Shown: positions 22,485 through 35,075 of the stretch, piece after piece
Layout of the letters: every line of letters starts with the position of its first letter
Numbering within the stretch: the first letter of the stretch is position 1
DNA from: Setomelanomma holmii
Taxonomy: Eukaryota; Ascomycota; Dothideomycetes; Pleosporales; Phaeosphaeriaceae
Direction: 5' to 3'
Length of the DNA: 64,000 bases
Assembly: GCA_010015745.1 (NCBI GenBank)
Contig: ML978157.1
Coordinates: 783,713 to 847,712, forward strand
Program-made: the position numbers and the translations under genes
Notes under the pieces: model-generated
What the model was told of the DNA's origin: nothing
Databases searched by the model: none
The model's input: only the letters and a program-made list of their open reading frames with translations

Positions 22485-23262
22485 GCCGTCGACTCTAGAA
22501 GACGCACGAAATGCTGACAAGCCTAGATTGAGGATAATAAGTGTGGGTGGTGTCAAAGGTATCATAGATATCTGTTTTGTAGTTCAGAACGCCGCCTCTC
22601 AGAATTTCCGTAGTCCTCGACAGTGATGAAGCGCACGACTGTAACAGCACCCCCGTCACTCATTGACGTGAATGATCAAACCGGAACATAGGCAGCTGTG
22701 ACCGGCGCGTAGGGAGGAGAATGACCATTAAGCATATTCAATGTTGATAACGAAGCTGTATGCATGTTCTTCGTACGAAGACATGCTTTTTCTCATCCGA
22801 CAACATAATCAAAACAAGTCGATGAAGACACTCGAGCTGCTTCTCAAGCTCTGTCCGGAAACGGGTCTGGATTCTTGGAACTGTAGTATAGCATCAGAGA
22901 AGCGCACGTTGGTCATCACTCGCGTTGAATCTGGATATCTACTAACATAGTAGCCAAGTCCGACATGATGAATCTCAGTGGTCTGACATTCCAGCATACA
23001 GGTTTTCAAACCTTGCTGGCTCATTGCTAGACACTCCACATTGTACAGCAACATTGGCAGAGCTCCACAATGCCGCACAACGCACGTGTGAGAGGCTCCT
23101 GAACCATCACCACACGTGTGTCCATCACATTGCAAAACTTCAGAGGCTTCTTTCACCAGACCCTCATTCAGAGCCTTGGTCAATATGATCCTCAGACCCC
23201 ATCTCCTTTTCCAGGAAGCAAGAAGTCGTCACCAGCACATCAACCACAACCCAACCCTCACC
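22485..23262. other. Intergenic, no gene supported
   Basis: Shared upstream region of the F-box remnant (minus) and the HExxH gene (plus). No recognisable open frame; the last 70 bases are C-rich leader. Confidence 0.45.
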
Positions 23263-24546
23263 ATGGCCGCATCAACCCCAATCGACGACTTCGTCCACAG
23301 CCTCTCGGAAGAATACACAACCCACATCCGCTACTCCGGCGCATACGACCGCAACCTCCCCGACCCAGATCTCACCAACGAAATCCTCCCCGTCTTCCGC
23401 GACCGCTGGGCCACCGGTCCCGGCCAACACACAGCCCAGATCTACAACGTGATCGAGCACGCCTTACGACTAGCATCGCGGCTCCTATCCGAGGATTGGC
23501 CCTTACGATGGTTCTGCCACCTGACCTTCGGCGAGCGCCGTCGCGGCCCAAATGGCGTGTACATCGTACCTACCGCGTACTCACTTAGTCGAGACGCACT
23601 CGTGCCCGTGAAAGCGAAGATCCGTGCCGTTGGAGAAGTCACGACGTTCATGTTCGCTCCGCCTGGGTATGAAGAACGGGGTTGCTATGGGAGTACGTCC
23701 TCGAGTCCTCGAGATCGGGAGTTCTATCATCTCTTTCGTAGCCGGGATTGGCCTGCTATACACCGTGGTGCAGATGCGCGGAATGCGAAGCCGTGTATTG
23801 TGATTAATTCACGTTTCCAAAAGTACTTCTTGCATCGGTATGCGAACGGAAGGTCAACGAAGGATGAGAACCACCGCGTCTTGCTGCTGTTTGGCATCAC
23901 GCTCGCGCACGAGTTCGTGCATGCGTACAACGCTTGTCTGACACCCGAGTGGGAAGAGCCGCTGTGGAGTTCGAGCGAGAAGAAAGCCGAGCTGGGCTGG
24001 AGTTGGGAGAATATTGTGATCGGACTGGGGATACACGCTGATTCAGTCGAAGGTGATGAAGAGACGGGAAAGTTCAGACACTTGTATCAGACGAAGACAT
24101 TGGAATACACGACCTCAGAAGACAGGGATAAGGTGTATAAGATGCTGGCGGGAACTCATCGGACGGATGCGCCGTTCACGAAAGTCGATGCGTCGGGTCG
24201 AAAGGCGCGAGTTCCGAATCTTGAGCCTGATACGTGGCGTGGAGCGTCGTTCTTCATTCTGTCTGCACACTTGCATGGAGGCCGGGATCGTGTCAGCTAC
24301 ATGGCGGCCCTACAAATCGTGCCCATGAAGTGGGTGACGGACTGGTTCAGTGAAGAATGTTGGGCTGCGAGTAATCGATACTGGAACAAGAAGGGGATGT
24401 ATGTGCGACCGACCTTAGGGAATGCTTTCATGGTGCTGTATGAGGTCACGAACGGACGGGCAGGGACGATGAGGAGCCTAAATCCAAGGATTGACGTTGA
24501 TAAGGAGATCTTAGAGGCGCGGCGTAGGGGTGATCAAAGTCGGTAG
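23263..24546 (+). CDS. HExxH zinc-metallopeptidase-like protein, intact copy
   Basis: A 427-residue single-exon protein starting at ATG 23263 in a strong context (CACCATGG); an in-frame ATG lies further upstream but precedes no conserved sequence. Residues near the middle read GITLAHEFVHAYNACL, an HExxH zinc-binding motif followed by Ala-Tyr, as in SprT-like and some M-clan peptidases. A block rich in Trp and acidic residues follows and could supply the third ligand. No signal peptide, so probably intracellular. A second gene at 37.1-38.6 kb has the same block order (QHTxxIY, ALRLASRxLxE, WFxxLTFGE, HExxHAY, VKWxxxWFxEE), so this is a paralogous family. I do not recognise it beyond the zinc motif and infer no substrate. 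Confidence 0.75.
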   Translation: MAASTPIDDFVHSLSEEYTTHIRYSGAYDRNLPDPDLTNEILPVFRDRWATGPGQHTAQIYNVIEHALRLASRLLSEDWPLRWFCHLTFGERRRGPNGVYIVPTAYSLSRDALVPVKAKIRAVGEVTTFMFAPPGYEERGCYGSTSSSPRDREFYHLFRSRDWPAIHRGADARNAKPCIVINSRFQKYFLHRYANGRSTKDENHRVLLLFGITLAHEFVHAYNACLTPEWEEPLWSSSEKKAELGWSWENIVIGLGIHADSVEGDEETGKFRHLYQTKTLEYTTSEDRDKVYKMLAGTHRTDAPFTKVDASGRKARVPNLEPDTWRGASFFILSAHLHGGRDRVSYMAALQIVPMKWVTDWFSEECWAASNRYWNKKGMYVRPTLGNAFMVLYEVTNGRAGTMRSLNPRIDVDKEILEARRRGDQSR

Positions 24547-25164
24547 TCATTGGACGCTCGTAGGCGCAAAAGTATTGTTAGTTGTCCAATGTCAATGAGG
24601 TTCTTGGTGAATAGGAAGGTGTAGACTATGCCTGTGCGTGGTACTGCGTATTGTCCCGAACTTTTCGGCCGCTGGACGGTGTTTCGAGTCGGGCTGCGGA
24701 GAGACTCCAGATACGATGCTCAGAGGTCAGGTTCTTGCGGAGACATCGCTATCCAAGTATGCACCTCGCGATTCCAGATCCGACCTTATACACATGGCAG
24801 CGCTGTGGGCGGATAGTGTTGCGGCTCGGTGGGAGGTCGGCAAACGCCCCGGCCCTAAGCTCGCGTGCTATTTATCTGTGTCGTTGCGTCATCGTTTTTA
24901 CCCAGGACGTCCAGACTTCAGCCACCGCACTATCTGCCCGGCCGTATCAATTGGCTACGCACGATGGAGATGGCCAAATGTCTGTCCTTGATCTACCCGT
25001 CCCGACAGCGGAACCCCCCATGTCCATTACCCCACCTGCGCTGAGTAAGAAGCTTGCGTGCGATTAAAGACCCCTCCTGCCCCTTCACGATCAGTATCTG
25101 TGCCCTGGACCCAGCATCCGAAACTTAATTCATCCTTCAATCTTTCTCAGAACAAACCTCCAAG
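24547..25164. other. Intergenic, no gene supported
   Basis: Three overlapping short open frames but no motif or start context; the end is the C-rich leader of the next gene. Confidence 0.45.
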
Positions 25165-25946
25165 ATGTCTTGCGAAAACTGCAAAACCGGCTTCGCCTGG
25201 AACGGCCAGTCCACCGGCAAGGAGACCAAGCTCGGCAAGCTCGATGCGTACATAGCTGGCGATAGCAAGCATGCGGCCATCCTCATTGTCGCCGACATCT
25301 TCGGCTGGAAGCTTCCCAATGTACGACTTCTTGCGGACCACTACGCAAAAGAAGCCAATGCCACCGTCTACGTGCCTGACTTGTAAGTCATCAATTATTC
25401 GGTAATGGACACCACTGATTGCGAGCGAACAGCTTCGGCGGCGAAGTCGTAGACCCAGATGCGCTCTCAGACCCTGAGAAAGCCAAGAAGTTCGACCTCA
25501 TGGCCTTCATCGGGCGCAACAGCAAGGAGATTCGCTGGCCCGAAGTCCTCGCCTCGGCGCAAGAGCTCAAGAAATCGTACCCCAAGGTTGGCGCCCTCGG
25601 CTTCTGCTACGGCGCCTGGGCATGCTTCAAGCTCGCCGCCGACCCCTCGCTCATCGACGCCATCTCCACTGCGCACCCATCGCTGCTCGACAAGTCCGAG
25701 GTCGAGAATGTTAAGGTGCCCGTGCAGGTCCTCTCGCCTGAGAACGACTTTGCATACACGGAGGAATTGAAGAAGCACACGCTGGAGACGCTGCCGAAGA
25801 CTGGCGTGCAATGGGAGTACATCTACTTCCCGGGTCTATCCCACGGTTTCGCGGCGCGAGGAGATCCGAACGACCAAAAGCAGAAGGATGGTCTTGAGAG
25901 AGCTAAGCGAAGCATTGTGAACTTCTTCGTTGAATTTTTGCATTAG
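25165..25946 (+). CDS. Dienelactone hydrolase family protein
   Basis: A 243-residue protein from exons 25165-25382 and 25433-25946; splicing restores VPDFFGGE. Family hallmarks are in order: the MSCENCKTGF start common in fungal members, ILIVADIFGW, the Cys nucleophile in GFCYGA (Cys131), Asp178 in SPENDF and His210 in GLSHGFAARGD. The Cys-Asp-His triad indicates a dienelactone-hydrolase-type enzyme rather than a Ser esterase. It probably acts in the cytosol on lactones or small esters, for example in catabolism of aromatics via the beta-ketoadipate route, though no other gene of that route is in the window. Length is normal. Confidence 0.9.
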
Positions 25947-26242
25947 AGGTGGTAGTCAGTAAAGGCTAATGGTATGTAGTGAAGAAAGATACTCTTGACC
26001 CACAAATCCCCATTCCATGCGTCGGCCAATCAAAGCAATATAAATAGTGTTTCGATTGTCAGATTGTATAGACGTTGAGAACATGACTTGCACCTTCCCT
26101 TTCATTTAGCACGCGTCGCGCTAACACTAGCGTCGGTCTAAGCTCTTACCTTCCGACAAGAACTCCAGCAGCGCTCCTCCCACGAATTTGTGACCTCAAT
26201 CTCCCACTTCGACAGCCATATTGCGAACAAAAGCAGCTCAAG

Positions 26243-27839
26243 ATGGAGAATCCTGCTAGCACAAAGACGAATACACCCATCACCTTACCCGAATCCATGT
26301 TCGACAGATTACCAACCGAAGTGAAGTTACTCGTCTTCGAGGCGTCGCACCGAGTGGGCCTCAAGCGAAGTGTCACGATGGCGATGCGAGTCAGTAAGGA
26401 GTGGTATGACCTTGCGGCCCCCTGGGTCTGGGAGTACACCCACGTTGACAACGAGAACGTCTTCGACTTCATACGCTCGATGAAGCAGGCACGGCCCGTC
26501 GTAGGAACCTTAATCTACAACCTCACTGCCACTCTCAGCCCTGTACCACGCGAGGCGAAGCGAATCCCAAGGTTATTCGCACAGCTTGGAGTTCCAGAAG
26601 AATTAAGGAGATCCGAGCGCAACGCTTCGCTGCATGAACTGAACCTCCCACCCTGTCTAGACCATCTTATCTCTTTCGACACTATTTACAAGTCTGCCTG
26701 GCCGATCACTCGGAAACATATTTGTGACGATAGCCACTGCGGAGCTTGGTTCGGTCATCAACAGATCTCTCCGGTCTCTCATCACGCTGTCGTTTCGCCT
26801 CATAGGCTTGCCCGAGGATGCGCTGGCCTACAATGGCTCGAATTAATACTACGCTGACCGAGACGAGGACGAGAAGTTCTTACCACTAGATGTGGTTGCT
26901 TCAATGCTAGATGCACTTCCCCCATCATGCTTGCAACTCGAGCTGAGGACCGGGAACCATGATTCGAATGGACGACGAGCTGTTGACTTCGACTCGAAAG
27001 AACAAATGAATGCGATGTGCGAGGCTCTGCGTATGACTTTACCGCGTTTGAGGCATCTATACCTGGAGGGTATGACAATATCTCCCTTCGTTTTCACGTC
27101 TCTTCTGCAAGGACCCAATTTACCAAATATGACCAGCCTCGGCCTTAATATCACATGTATGAAGCTGATCGACAGGCGCTACCAAGGCTATCTACACTTG
27201 GGCCCACCATTCGCGCTTGAGGAGGCAGAGGATGGCACTGGACCAGAACACAGCACCGAGAATTGGCTACGATTGCAGAATCTGCTGGCCCAGGAGCTAA
27301 GGATGGCAATCGAGACGGGTCGCTTTCCATCCATCAAACAGCTGTATGTCATAGACGTGCAGCAATATGGCGTCACAACAGAAGACGAGTGGCGGCTGAA
27401 CAGGGTGGATGTCCTCAAAGGGATCATTGAAGTAACGCCAATAAATTCAATCAAAATTGAACAAACAGCCATAGTCGACAGTGGGGGGTCTTGGTCAGAA
27501 GTGGTTTTCGAAGCATGGGCTGTTGCGTCCAGAATCAGTAAGGGTCTCAAACTCTTTGACGAGAACCAATACGACGAACTCATGGTCGGAGCGTGGATCT
27601 CGAGCACGTCAGGCGTACGCATTGCTTCCTCCGAGCAGCTCGACGGATGCCATATCAAGCATGACTTTGAGTGGGTGGACGCGTTTGAATCGGCTCCGTC
27701 ACGCGATTCATTTTTGAGAAAGATCAAAGACGAGCTGCCGGAAGAAAGAGCTGAAGCAGTGGAAGCGGCGATAAGCCTCTTGGACCCCAGCGCTCTCGAG
27801 GCGTACGTGATTGAAGGGCTATTGGAGTGGTATGACTAG
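26243..27839 (+). pseudogene. F-box/LRR-like protein, paralogue 2, frameshifted
   Basis: Begins MENPASTKTNTPITLPESMF then DRLPTEVKLLVFEAS, an F-box. The frame stays open for 204 codons and closes at about 26857. From about 26755 a different frame carries the natural continuation (NRSLRSLITLSFRLIGLPED), meets TAA at 26844-26846, and then runs open to the stop at 27837-27839 with leucine-rich content (ALRMTLPRLRHLYLEGMTIS). Thus one indel near 26755-26770 plus one nonsense codon separate two well-preserved halves. An intron from a weak donor at 26752 to an acceptor near 26863 would also restore frame, but it would delete the conserved RSLRSLITLSF block, so I favour a pseudogene. Expected product about 530 residues. 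Confidence 0.6.
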
Positions 27840-28018
27840 CTAGGTATAGACCAAATCCAGCCGTGATACCAGCTGCTACCTGCTGGCTGTGGACATTAGG
27901 TCTCAGATACGCGACTATGTACGAAGTCATGTCAAATATATTCCTCAGCACCATAATCGTCCGTAGTCATCCTGTCCAACGTTTTATCTACACAACCACC
28001 AACCCCACCATGACACCA

Positions 28019-30393
28019 CTACAGCTTTGCCAAAACCTGCCTGCCCCCGTCCCCACTCCCCAACACAATCTCCTCACTCCTCCAATCCGGATTAAACGTT
28101 ACCTTGTTCAACGGATTTCTCCGATGCGCCATATCAAACAACTCCTCATACACCTTCCCATCACTCCGTCCCAACGCACTATGCAACAACCAATCCGGAA
28201 TGCTCCACGCATCCACCAGCTTGACCGCATGCGGTCTTAGCTCCGTCATCAGATCTAAGATTGTGTCTTGCAGCGTGTACACGGATTCAGGGGCGATGGA
28301 GTTGGTCATTGTGAATGCTGCCGCGTTTTGGTCGAGGGTGTAGAGTGCGTAGAGGCGGAAACATGTGCGAAGGACAGCGGGAGTGGGTGTGGATAGAGGC
28401 GAGGAGGAGGTGCTGAAGGAGTTGTAGAAGTTAGTTACGAGGATGAATTCAGAGTATGCGCGGGAAAGATTGTGTAGTGTGATCATCATCTTGGTCCAGC
28501 CCTTTCTCTCGACGACGCGGGCTTGGTACGCGCGGTGCGACAGGTCTGCTGCGCGCCATTGGAAGATTTCGACGATGGAGGGATCGTTGATCGTGCCGTC
28601 TTGGACCACGGTTTGGGGAATGCGGTGGCTTCTGTTCTTGAGGTAGAATTGGAAAAGCTCGTCTGTAGGGTCTTTGGGTGGTGCATTAGGGTCGTTGACG
28701 GCGTCGGTCATCTTCTTGATCAGGTAGGCAGCGACCTGCTGTGTGATCATCCAGTTGTCGCCTTCCACGGTTGGCTTGGACAAGTAGTCCGAGTTGAGAC
28801 CCACTAGGCCGCTGCCGCCGCCGAAGCCATGGCCGCCCATGGCTCGGCGACAAGTCTCGATACCATCAGCTGCGAGCATGGTACATAGACTCTTGAGGCC
28901 GCTGGACGCGCTGTGTAACTGCGCGAGTGGGCCGAAATCGCCCGTCTCGATAGTCTGCCTGCTCTTTCGATAAAGTTCGTACATGTACTCGCCTGTGTAA
29001 TGCAGCGCAAAGGTAGTCGCGAGCAGAGGCAGGATTCTGATTTGCACGGTTGGATAATCCAGAACCTTCATCTCGACGGCTGCCGCGGAGTTGCTTGCGT
29101 CTCGATCCTTGAACTGTCGCCGGATTGAGGTGTAGCGTACTGCAACGGTAACGGCGCGCGCTAAGACCAAGCGCGCGTGCATGATGATCTGTCCGCGAAC
29201 GAAGGTCAGTGAGCCGTAGACTACGGCTGGATGACCCGTTCGAACGAATGCGCCCGTCTTGTCCGAAACTTCTGCATACCGGGATAGCATAGCTGATTCA
29301 GGAATCCGAAAATGGTCGAAGACCATGTAACCATTGTCCATGGATGCATAGCCTGATGGTATTGTTATTAGTGATGGTGTCCTGCTCAGATGCGGAAGAT
29401 ATTCTTGGCACCCTCAAATCTCCTTGCCTAAGGTCGCATGACCTCTCAGCCATACAGAAAACAACCCGAAGCCAGACTCCGTGTGTGAAAGAGTACGATT
29501 GCCGAGACAAACTTACCGTACTTCGGGCCGATGTCGCCTACGGCTATGCCAGGCAGTGATCGATGTGTCTCTTTGTCCCGAATCTGCAGAATGAACGTCT
29601 GCGGGCCGTGGTTGGTGAGTTCGGTCGGGTTGTTTGCCTTGGGCAAAAGCAATTGTGCAACCACGATCTATGCATACGATCTGAGTTAGAATTTAGGTTT
29701 CAAGGCGTCCCGCATGCAGGTTACACAACGGTCTGTTGATGTGACGTACGGCATGTGTGGCTGTTCTGCCCATCGATCCATTCCACCATTTACTAGCTGT
29801 CAAATGCGGGCTGTGTATCTCAAATTCTTTCTTGAGGGGGTCCCATGTAGCCGTCGTTTCGAGGCCACGCACATTGCTACCGTGGCCCAGCTCAGTCTGC
29901 GCATAGCAACCAATTATGTCGTAATTGAGTATCTTTGGCATCCAGTATGCCTGCTGTTCTTTCGAGGCTTGTTCCCGGACGGTAGTGACTGCGGTGGCGG
30001 TGTCAGCTAGACGCCTCAGTCGCACAAGGGCATCTACTGACCAAACATGGACATATGCAAGAAGTACGGTGACATCTCGTCGTTGAGATATTCCGCCATA
30101 CTGTAGTCCTCATGGTTCCAACTTTCCCGTCTGATGATGCGCTGTATTGCTTTTGATCTCGCTAAGCCCAGCTGATAGCGCTCAGGCCGTGACAGGTTCA
30201 ATTGCTGGTCCTTCTTGAATAGCGCCTCCTTGCTTAGGACGTTGAGGACCTTCTGCTGCCGCTCGAGAAAGCCATCGCGTCCGAGGAGGTGCCTGGCCAG
30301 TTCCGCAACATTGATAGCCGAGCCGTCGTGTTCGGCTTGTAGCGTCGCTGTGCCGTCGTGGGCCGGTTTAAGGCGATCGGTGAAGTCTGGCAT
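28019..30393 (-). CDS. Peroxisomal acyl-CoA oxidase
   Basis: A 691-residue protein from four exons: 30042-30393, 29750-29988, 29517-29667 and 28019-29352. It catalyses the first step of peroxisomal beta-oxidation, acyl-CoA plus O2 to trans-2-enoyl-CoA plus H2O2, with FAD. Visible family blocks: CYAQTELGHGSNVRGLETTA (flavin/substrate loop), TASKWWNGSMGRTATHA, GDIGPKYGYASMDNGYMVFD across the last intron, RYTSIRRQF, and GGHGFGGGSGL with EGDNWMITQQVA containing the catalytic Glu region. The C-terminus is AKL, a canonical PTS1. Introns of 53, 82 and 164 nt all keep frame. It may work with the crotonase at 17 kb and the PTS1 ligase at 35-37 kb. Confidence 0.93.
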
Positions 30394-31104
30394 GGTTCAA
30401 TTGAGCGCTGGCGCTGCTGAGGGAAGGCTGACAAAGTCCTGGATGAAGTGCGTTCGCACGCCAAAGTGTAAGCTTACATCGCGACTTCAGCTGTCGACGC
30501 GCATCCGGCAATAGTGCGGAGATGACTTGACGCGTTCCTAGCCTCGGTATATGCAGGTGTTGTTGTGGCTAGAGCATCGAAGAGTCGTTGATGATGCGCG
30601 TCACAATGCGGGGCGTGGCCAAAACACAGCCCGGCGAAGCTGGGGTAATTTTCGGCACTCGGGAAGGAGGCACCTACACAGGGCTAGGGATTTGGACAAT
30701 CCTCGAGGATCATAGACGATAAGAGAGAGTGATATGCACCTGCAGGTACATGGTCAAGGCTCGCTAGGATGTAAGCTGGTCGTGCGACATGGTGACTGAG
30801 AGCGGATTGAGACATGTAAGCAAGCTAACCTACGCAGACGCCAAAGTGACAAGGAAAGAAGACTATCATCATCCCGGAAATACCAGATACCCCCCAGAAG
30901 TCCAACAAAAGCAAACATAGTTGTACAGGATATCAGATGTCCAGACCCAAGCTTGGAAGGAAACGCCGGAAGATACGCCCAATACCAAATGCTCCGTCAT
31001 AGTGAACCAGAATAGTTTCAACAACATTGGGTGCATCGGCGCACCGCACAGCCTTACAAGGCTCAAACATCAACAGCCGATGGTGATTGGTGATGGTCGA
31101 AACA
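30394..31104. other. Intergenic between two minus-strand genes
   Basis: Upstream region of the acyl-CoA oxidase and 3' flank of the acyltransferase; no gene seen. Confidence 0.5.
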
Positions 31105-32928
31105 TCAATCGATCACCGCATCTGCCCAGCTCTTTAAGCCACCCTCTTCATTGAGGACGCGATCCATGTCCTCCTTGGCTAGGCGCACCAGGATCTCGAA
31201 CGGCGCTTCAGCTCCATTCACAGGCTTCCTTCTGCGTGGAAGGAAGATCATGCCGCCGTCGCTCGGATTGTACAGGCGTCTGATGTACTCGGGGCGGCCG
31301 TCCAGGGAATCCTGGTTCAGGTCTGTACCAGGAATGCCCCAGCGAAGGTCGGCGGCGAAGTTCAACCAGGATGTGATGTAGATATCCGTACCAAAACGCA
31401 GCGCGAGGGCGCATTCTGTATCTCTAATACGTTCGATGGACTTGAAGAAAGCCATCTGTCTTGCGATCCAATCATTGTTGACCTTGCCGATTGTGCTCTT
31501 GATCTTTCTGATGATGTGGAGAATCGTGTCCTCGATTACACTACATCACTTGTCAGTCTCTGTCAACGGGATGGCGGGTAACGCGACATCTAGCATGGCG
31601 ATCAATGCAACTTGGAATGTCGCGGATCGAAAGGGCAACGGAAGCACAACTGACCTGTTTTCCGCAAGTAGATCCGCGATCTTCAGTGTTCCCTTCGAGA
31701 AGAGCGCCATGTTACCCATGTATGCGGCTGTCTCGGGTGGCTGTTGCCTCCTTCTCAAATCGGTTGCAATACCAATATTCGTGTCCACCATCCCATGCTT
31801 GAGTAGTCTTTCGCCTCTCGCTCTCGTTACGTGCGTCCAGACCAGTGCCGCCAGTACGTTACACATGGTTGGTGGATCTTTCTCCGGGAAGTGTCGTCGC
31901 AGCTGATCGCGGAATTGACGTACGCGAGCAGCAGGCATAACGAAGATCTTCTGAGAGCACGCCGTGTCCGAAGGCAGTGTCCGCTTGTACTCGTGAATGC
32001 CATCGCAGTAACAGTCTGCTTTGGGACTATCGAGTGACGAGGAAGGAGCAAGGATGCGGGCCTCTAGTTCGAGGCGCATCAATGACTGTTGCTCAGCAAG
32101 GCTCACAGGAGCTGGACATGTCAGCGACGTAAGACTAGAGTGACTGAATAGTGTGTACCAATACTTTCCTCCATATCTAGCTCACACGTACCGGCAGCCT
32201 TGGAGACGTTTGCACTGAACGCCGTCCAAAAAGTAGTGACTCCTGAGCAGTCCAGGATGCTGTGGTGGATGTACATGCTCAAGACCAGACCACCAGGGAT
32301 GAAGCACGCCTGAACCCTCATCGCTGGCGCATCACTTTTCGTGAAATCTACCTGGCCTTCGCCGAACTCCGGAATGCCGGGAAAGTCTGCAAAATCGTCC
32401 GGCACAAACATGTGCGCATGAAAGGCACTTGACGGCATCCCATCTTTGCGGAGCTGCTCATATGTATATGGGAAAGCCTTCTCGTCATAGGGAATCTGCT
32501 TGGTGTGCATCAACTTGCTCATGTCATCATTCGATATGCTCGTGGGATAACGGAGCGTCAGTCGTCCTGAGTCGTGGTTTGCAAGACTGAGCGTTCCAGC
32601 AAGGAATGGAAATTGTTGCAAAGTCAAGCGCAGTCCTTCTCCAAGAGCTTTGATGGCAGCTTCGGCTTCATTTTGATCCGGGAACTGCACTCTTTTGTCA
32701 GTCATGTGAGACAAACTTGACAGCGCTGATACTGACCGGGAAAATGGTCAAGGTCTGCGTATAGACACGGACAACGTTCTGGTCGAGAAAAGATAGGTGG
32801 AAGGACTTTTCCTCCACCAGCGGAGGGGTGCTTGTTCTGACGATCATACTCACGGAGCGAGAGGCGAGGCTAGCGATGGAATCAATAAGCCAGGGCTTGC
32901 GCACAGTTAACGGGAGGTCTAAAGACAT
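31105..32928 (-). CDS. BAHD/trichothecene-acetyltransferase-like acyltransferase
   Basis: A 536-residue protein from exons 32737-32928, 32159-32684, 31655-32111 and 31105-31540. The family active-site motif HHxxxD is present as YIHHSILDCSG (His at about 204, Asp at about 209), and the structural DFGWG motif is recognisable as DLRWG in the C-terminal half. The LTIFPFPDQNEAEAAIKALG start and FPFLAGTL are typical of fungal members. It transfers an acyl group from CoA to a hydroxyl or amine. Acyl-CoA oxidase lies downstream and a CoA ligase is divergent upstream, so acyl-CoA supply and use sit side by side. No targeting tripeptide at the C-terminus, so likely cytosolic. Acceptor unknown. Confidence 0.88.
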
Positions 32929-35075
32929 GGCCGGGCCTCTCGCGAATCAGTATATATGTGCAGAAACCGTCACATACTACCGCTGGTGTGGGTGAGCAAA
33001 CATGCAGCGGAGGACCACGAGAGCTCTCATTTCATCAGCAGCGCCCCTTCACCGCAAGGTCTTTCGAGCTTCGTGTGTAACGGCAGGCGGCACTGGAGTC
33101 GTCTGGCGGGCCGAATGCGCTAAACGCTGCTAATGCTCTAAACGGTAACACGCGGTGTGGCGGTCCCGGTTCCCCGATGCTTATTTTGGGCCCCTGCCCT
33201 GGACTTTGCGCCCAACGTTTCGTTCTCCCGATGCCCCGTCCGCCTCGTTCACCGTGCCTGCGCTGCCAGACCTCGCGGATGCAGGCAACGTGCAGCCGGA
33301 GCTGCGGGAGCGTTCAGCATTGCTCCACCATCTTGGTACTGGAAAGGCAAGGACTTGTCTGATTCCCATTGTCTGTCGAAAACATCTCACTGCGGCTCGG
33401 CGCGTCAGGCGACAGCTCACAATGCAGCTCGAAAACGATCAATAAGTTCGCCTCTTACAGCCATATCCTGGCTAGACAGGGTCTTGTGCGGCCAGCCTTC
33501 TTTGTTTGCCCCATCGCTGCCTTGGCCCCGCTGACATCTGCCTCGATGATGTCGCATACAGCACGCCCGCGGCACAGCATCGTCCCACAGGGCTGATCCC
33601 ATCTGGATTGGAGCGGCTTTTGCGTGCGAGCGATCGAGCCAAGCCACAGTTGTGCTGCCACGAGAAGGCGCCCGATTATCTCGTGCAGCATTGCGTGCAT
33701 GGAGAATGACAGGCCGGTGCGTTGCATCCAATAGCTGGCTCAGGTAGGTGACTGCTCCTGCTACCTGGTGCATGGGAAGCCCGAGCGATGCTTGTGCAAC
33801 GAAGAATACAGCGAGCATGCATGCATCAATTGGACTGCAAATGGTCTGAGATGACTCCTCAAGCACAGAGCGGTGAGTGAGTCTGACAATGCGAAGGACA
33901 CAAAATTTCGCATAAGCGAGAATGAAGCAGCAGTCCGAGAGGGACACGTCGCGGAGTGGAGCTTCCACTCGTGGTGGAGGTCAGACAGGAATAATCGCCA
34001 GCGCGGTCTTTCTGGTCACGGACACACGCGTGGAGACGGAACCATCGTCATCCAAGTGTGCCACGGCTGGGATGTGTTATGTGCGCCGCATCTGTGATGA
34101 GTGTAGGTGACATGCAGCCGCCGTTGGGCTGTGACGAGCCACGCAGCAGCCAATCTATCTTTGCACTGCTAGTCCAAGCCATAGTCCGAGGTGAATTGAC
34201 CAGTCGAGCCGACGTCACGTTCTGGGCTGTTTCGTGAGTGATATGGGATACCTTATGCAAGTGTCTGATTATGGTGGCGGCTGCATGTGTCACTTCTCGC
34301 GCCGGGTTGTGAATGGTCGAGCTGCCGCCAGACGGATGTCTCGTCACGAGGATGCAAAAATGGCCAGAGCAAAACTTGCAATCGGCTGGCAATGTCCAAG
34401 AGCCCATCGCTAACTTTGCTCCCCGTCGACTGCTAGTCCACGCGCCTCTGCCCTGGTTCTGGGTGAGCACGAGGAACAGATCCAGGTAGGACGCGGATCC
34501 TCCATGGTGTGATCTGGTAAAGACGACATGGAACGGGGAAAGTATTCAAATCTAATCAACATATTTGTCGCAGCAAGATCACACCGACCGGTAAATATTT
34601 GGGGGGCGGTGTCTTGCCTCGTGGTAAGCAGCATCGAAATGCTGTGCCTTCTCGCGTGCTGCGTCGGAAGTGAAGACATTAGCGATCTGAGCCTATATGC
34701 ACTAATAACCCTCCAGGGCAGATGTCCAGTGCTGTGAATAACATGAGACAACTTTGACATGCAGTTACAGTGTCGTTGAACAGGGCAGCGACAGGACAAG
34801 CCTCATCTGATGAGGCTGTTAGCGCCGGAAGCGACTGAGGCTGCGGGGTAAAATCCAAGGTCTTTCCCCTCGATCTCGTGGTAAAGGTGATCGGACAGGA
34901 TAGGATTACCGACATTTGCCAGGCGCATCGACGTCTTGCACGACTCGCATGTGTCGTGTCCTGTTCCTGGTACTGGCGCGGCGACCTTCCGCCTATGCGG
35001 CTCCGTACATATCGAGGCATGGCGCAACTGAACGACTAATTGGTCCATGTACTAGACGAAGCCTTCGGAAACAGC
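32929..35075. other. Long divergent intergenic region, no gene supported
   Basis: About 2.1 kb between the acyltransferase (minus) and the CoA ligase (plus). Open frames of up to 180 codons occur on the minus strand (33417-33968) but show Cys/His/Ala-biased composition without motifs and are probably chance. Likely regulatory space, perhaps with a gene remnant I cannot identify. Confidence 0.4.

Noticed and set aside
26752..26863. Intron that would rescue the second F-box gene
   Set aside because: The donor is weak and it would remove conserved coding sequence that is readable in the next frame; a frameshift plus nonsense codon explains it better.
33068..33080. TGTAACGGC resembles the element end, as a possible third copy
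   Set aside because: Only about 8 bases match; no partner inverted end at the right distance and no similarity to the element interior.
33417..33968. 183-codon minus-strand open frame between acyltransferase and ligase
   Set aside because: No motif, biased Cys/His/Ala content, no start or splice context; treated as chance.
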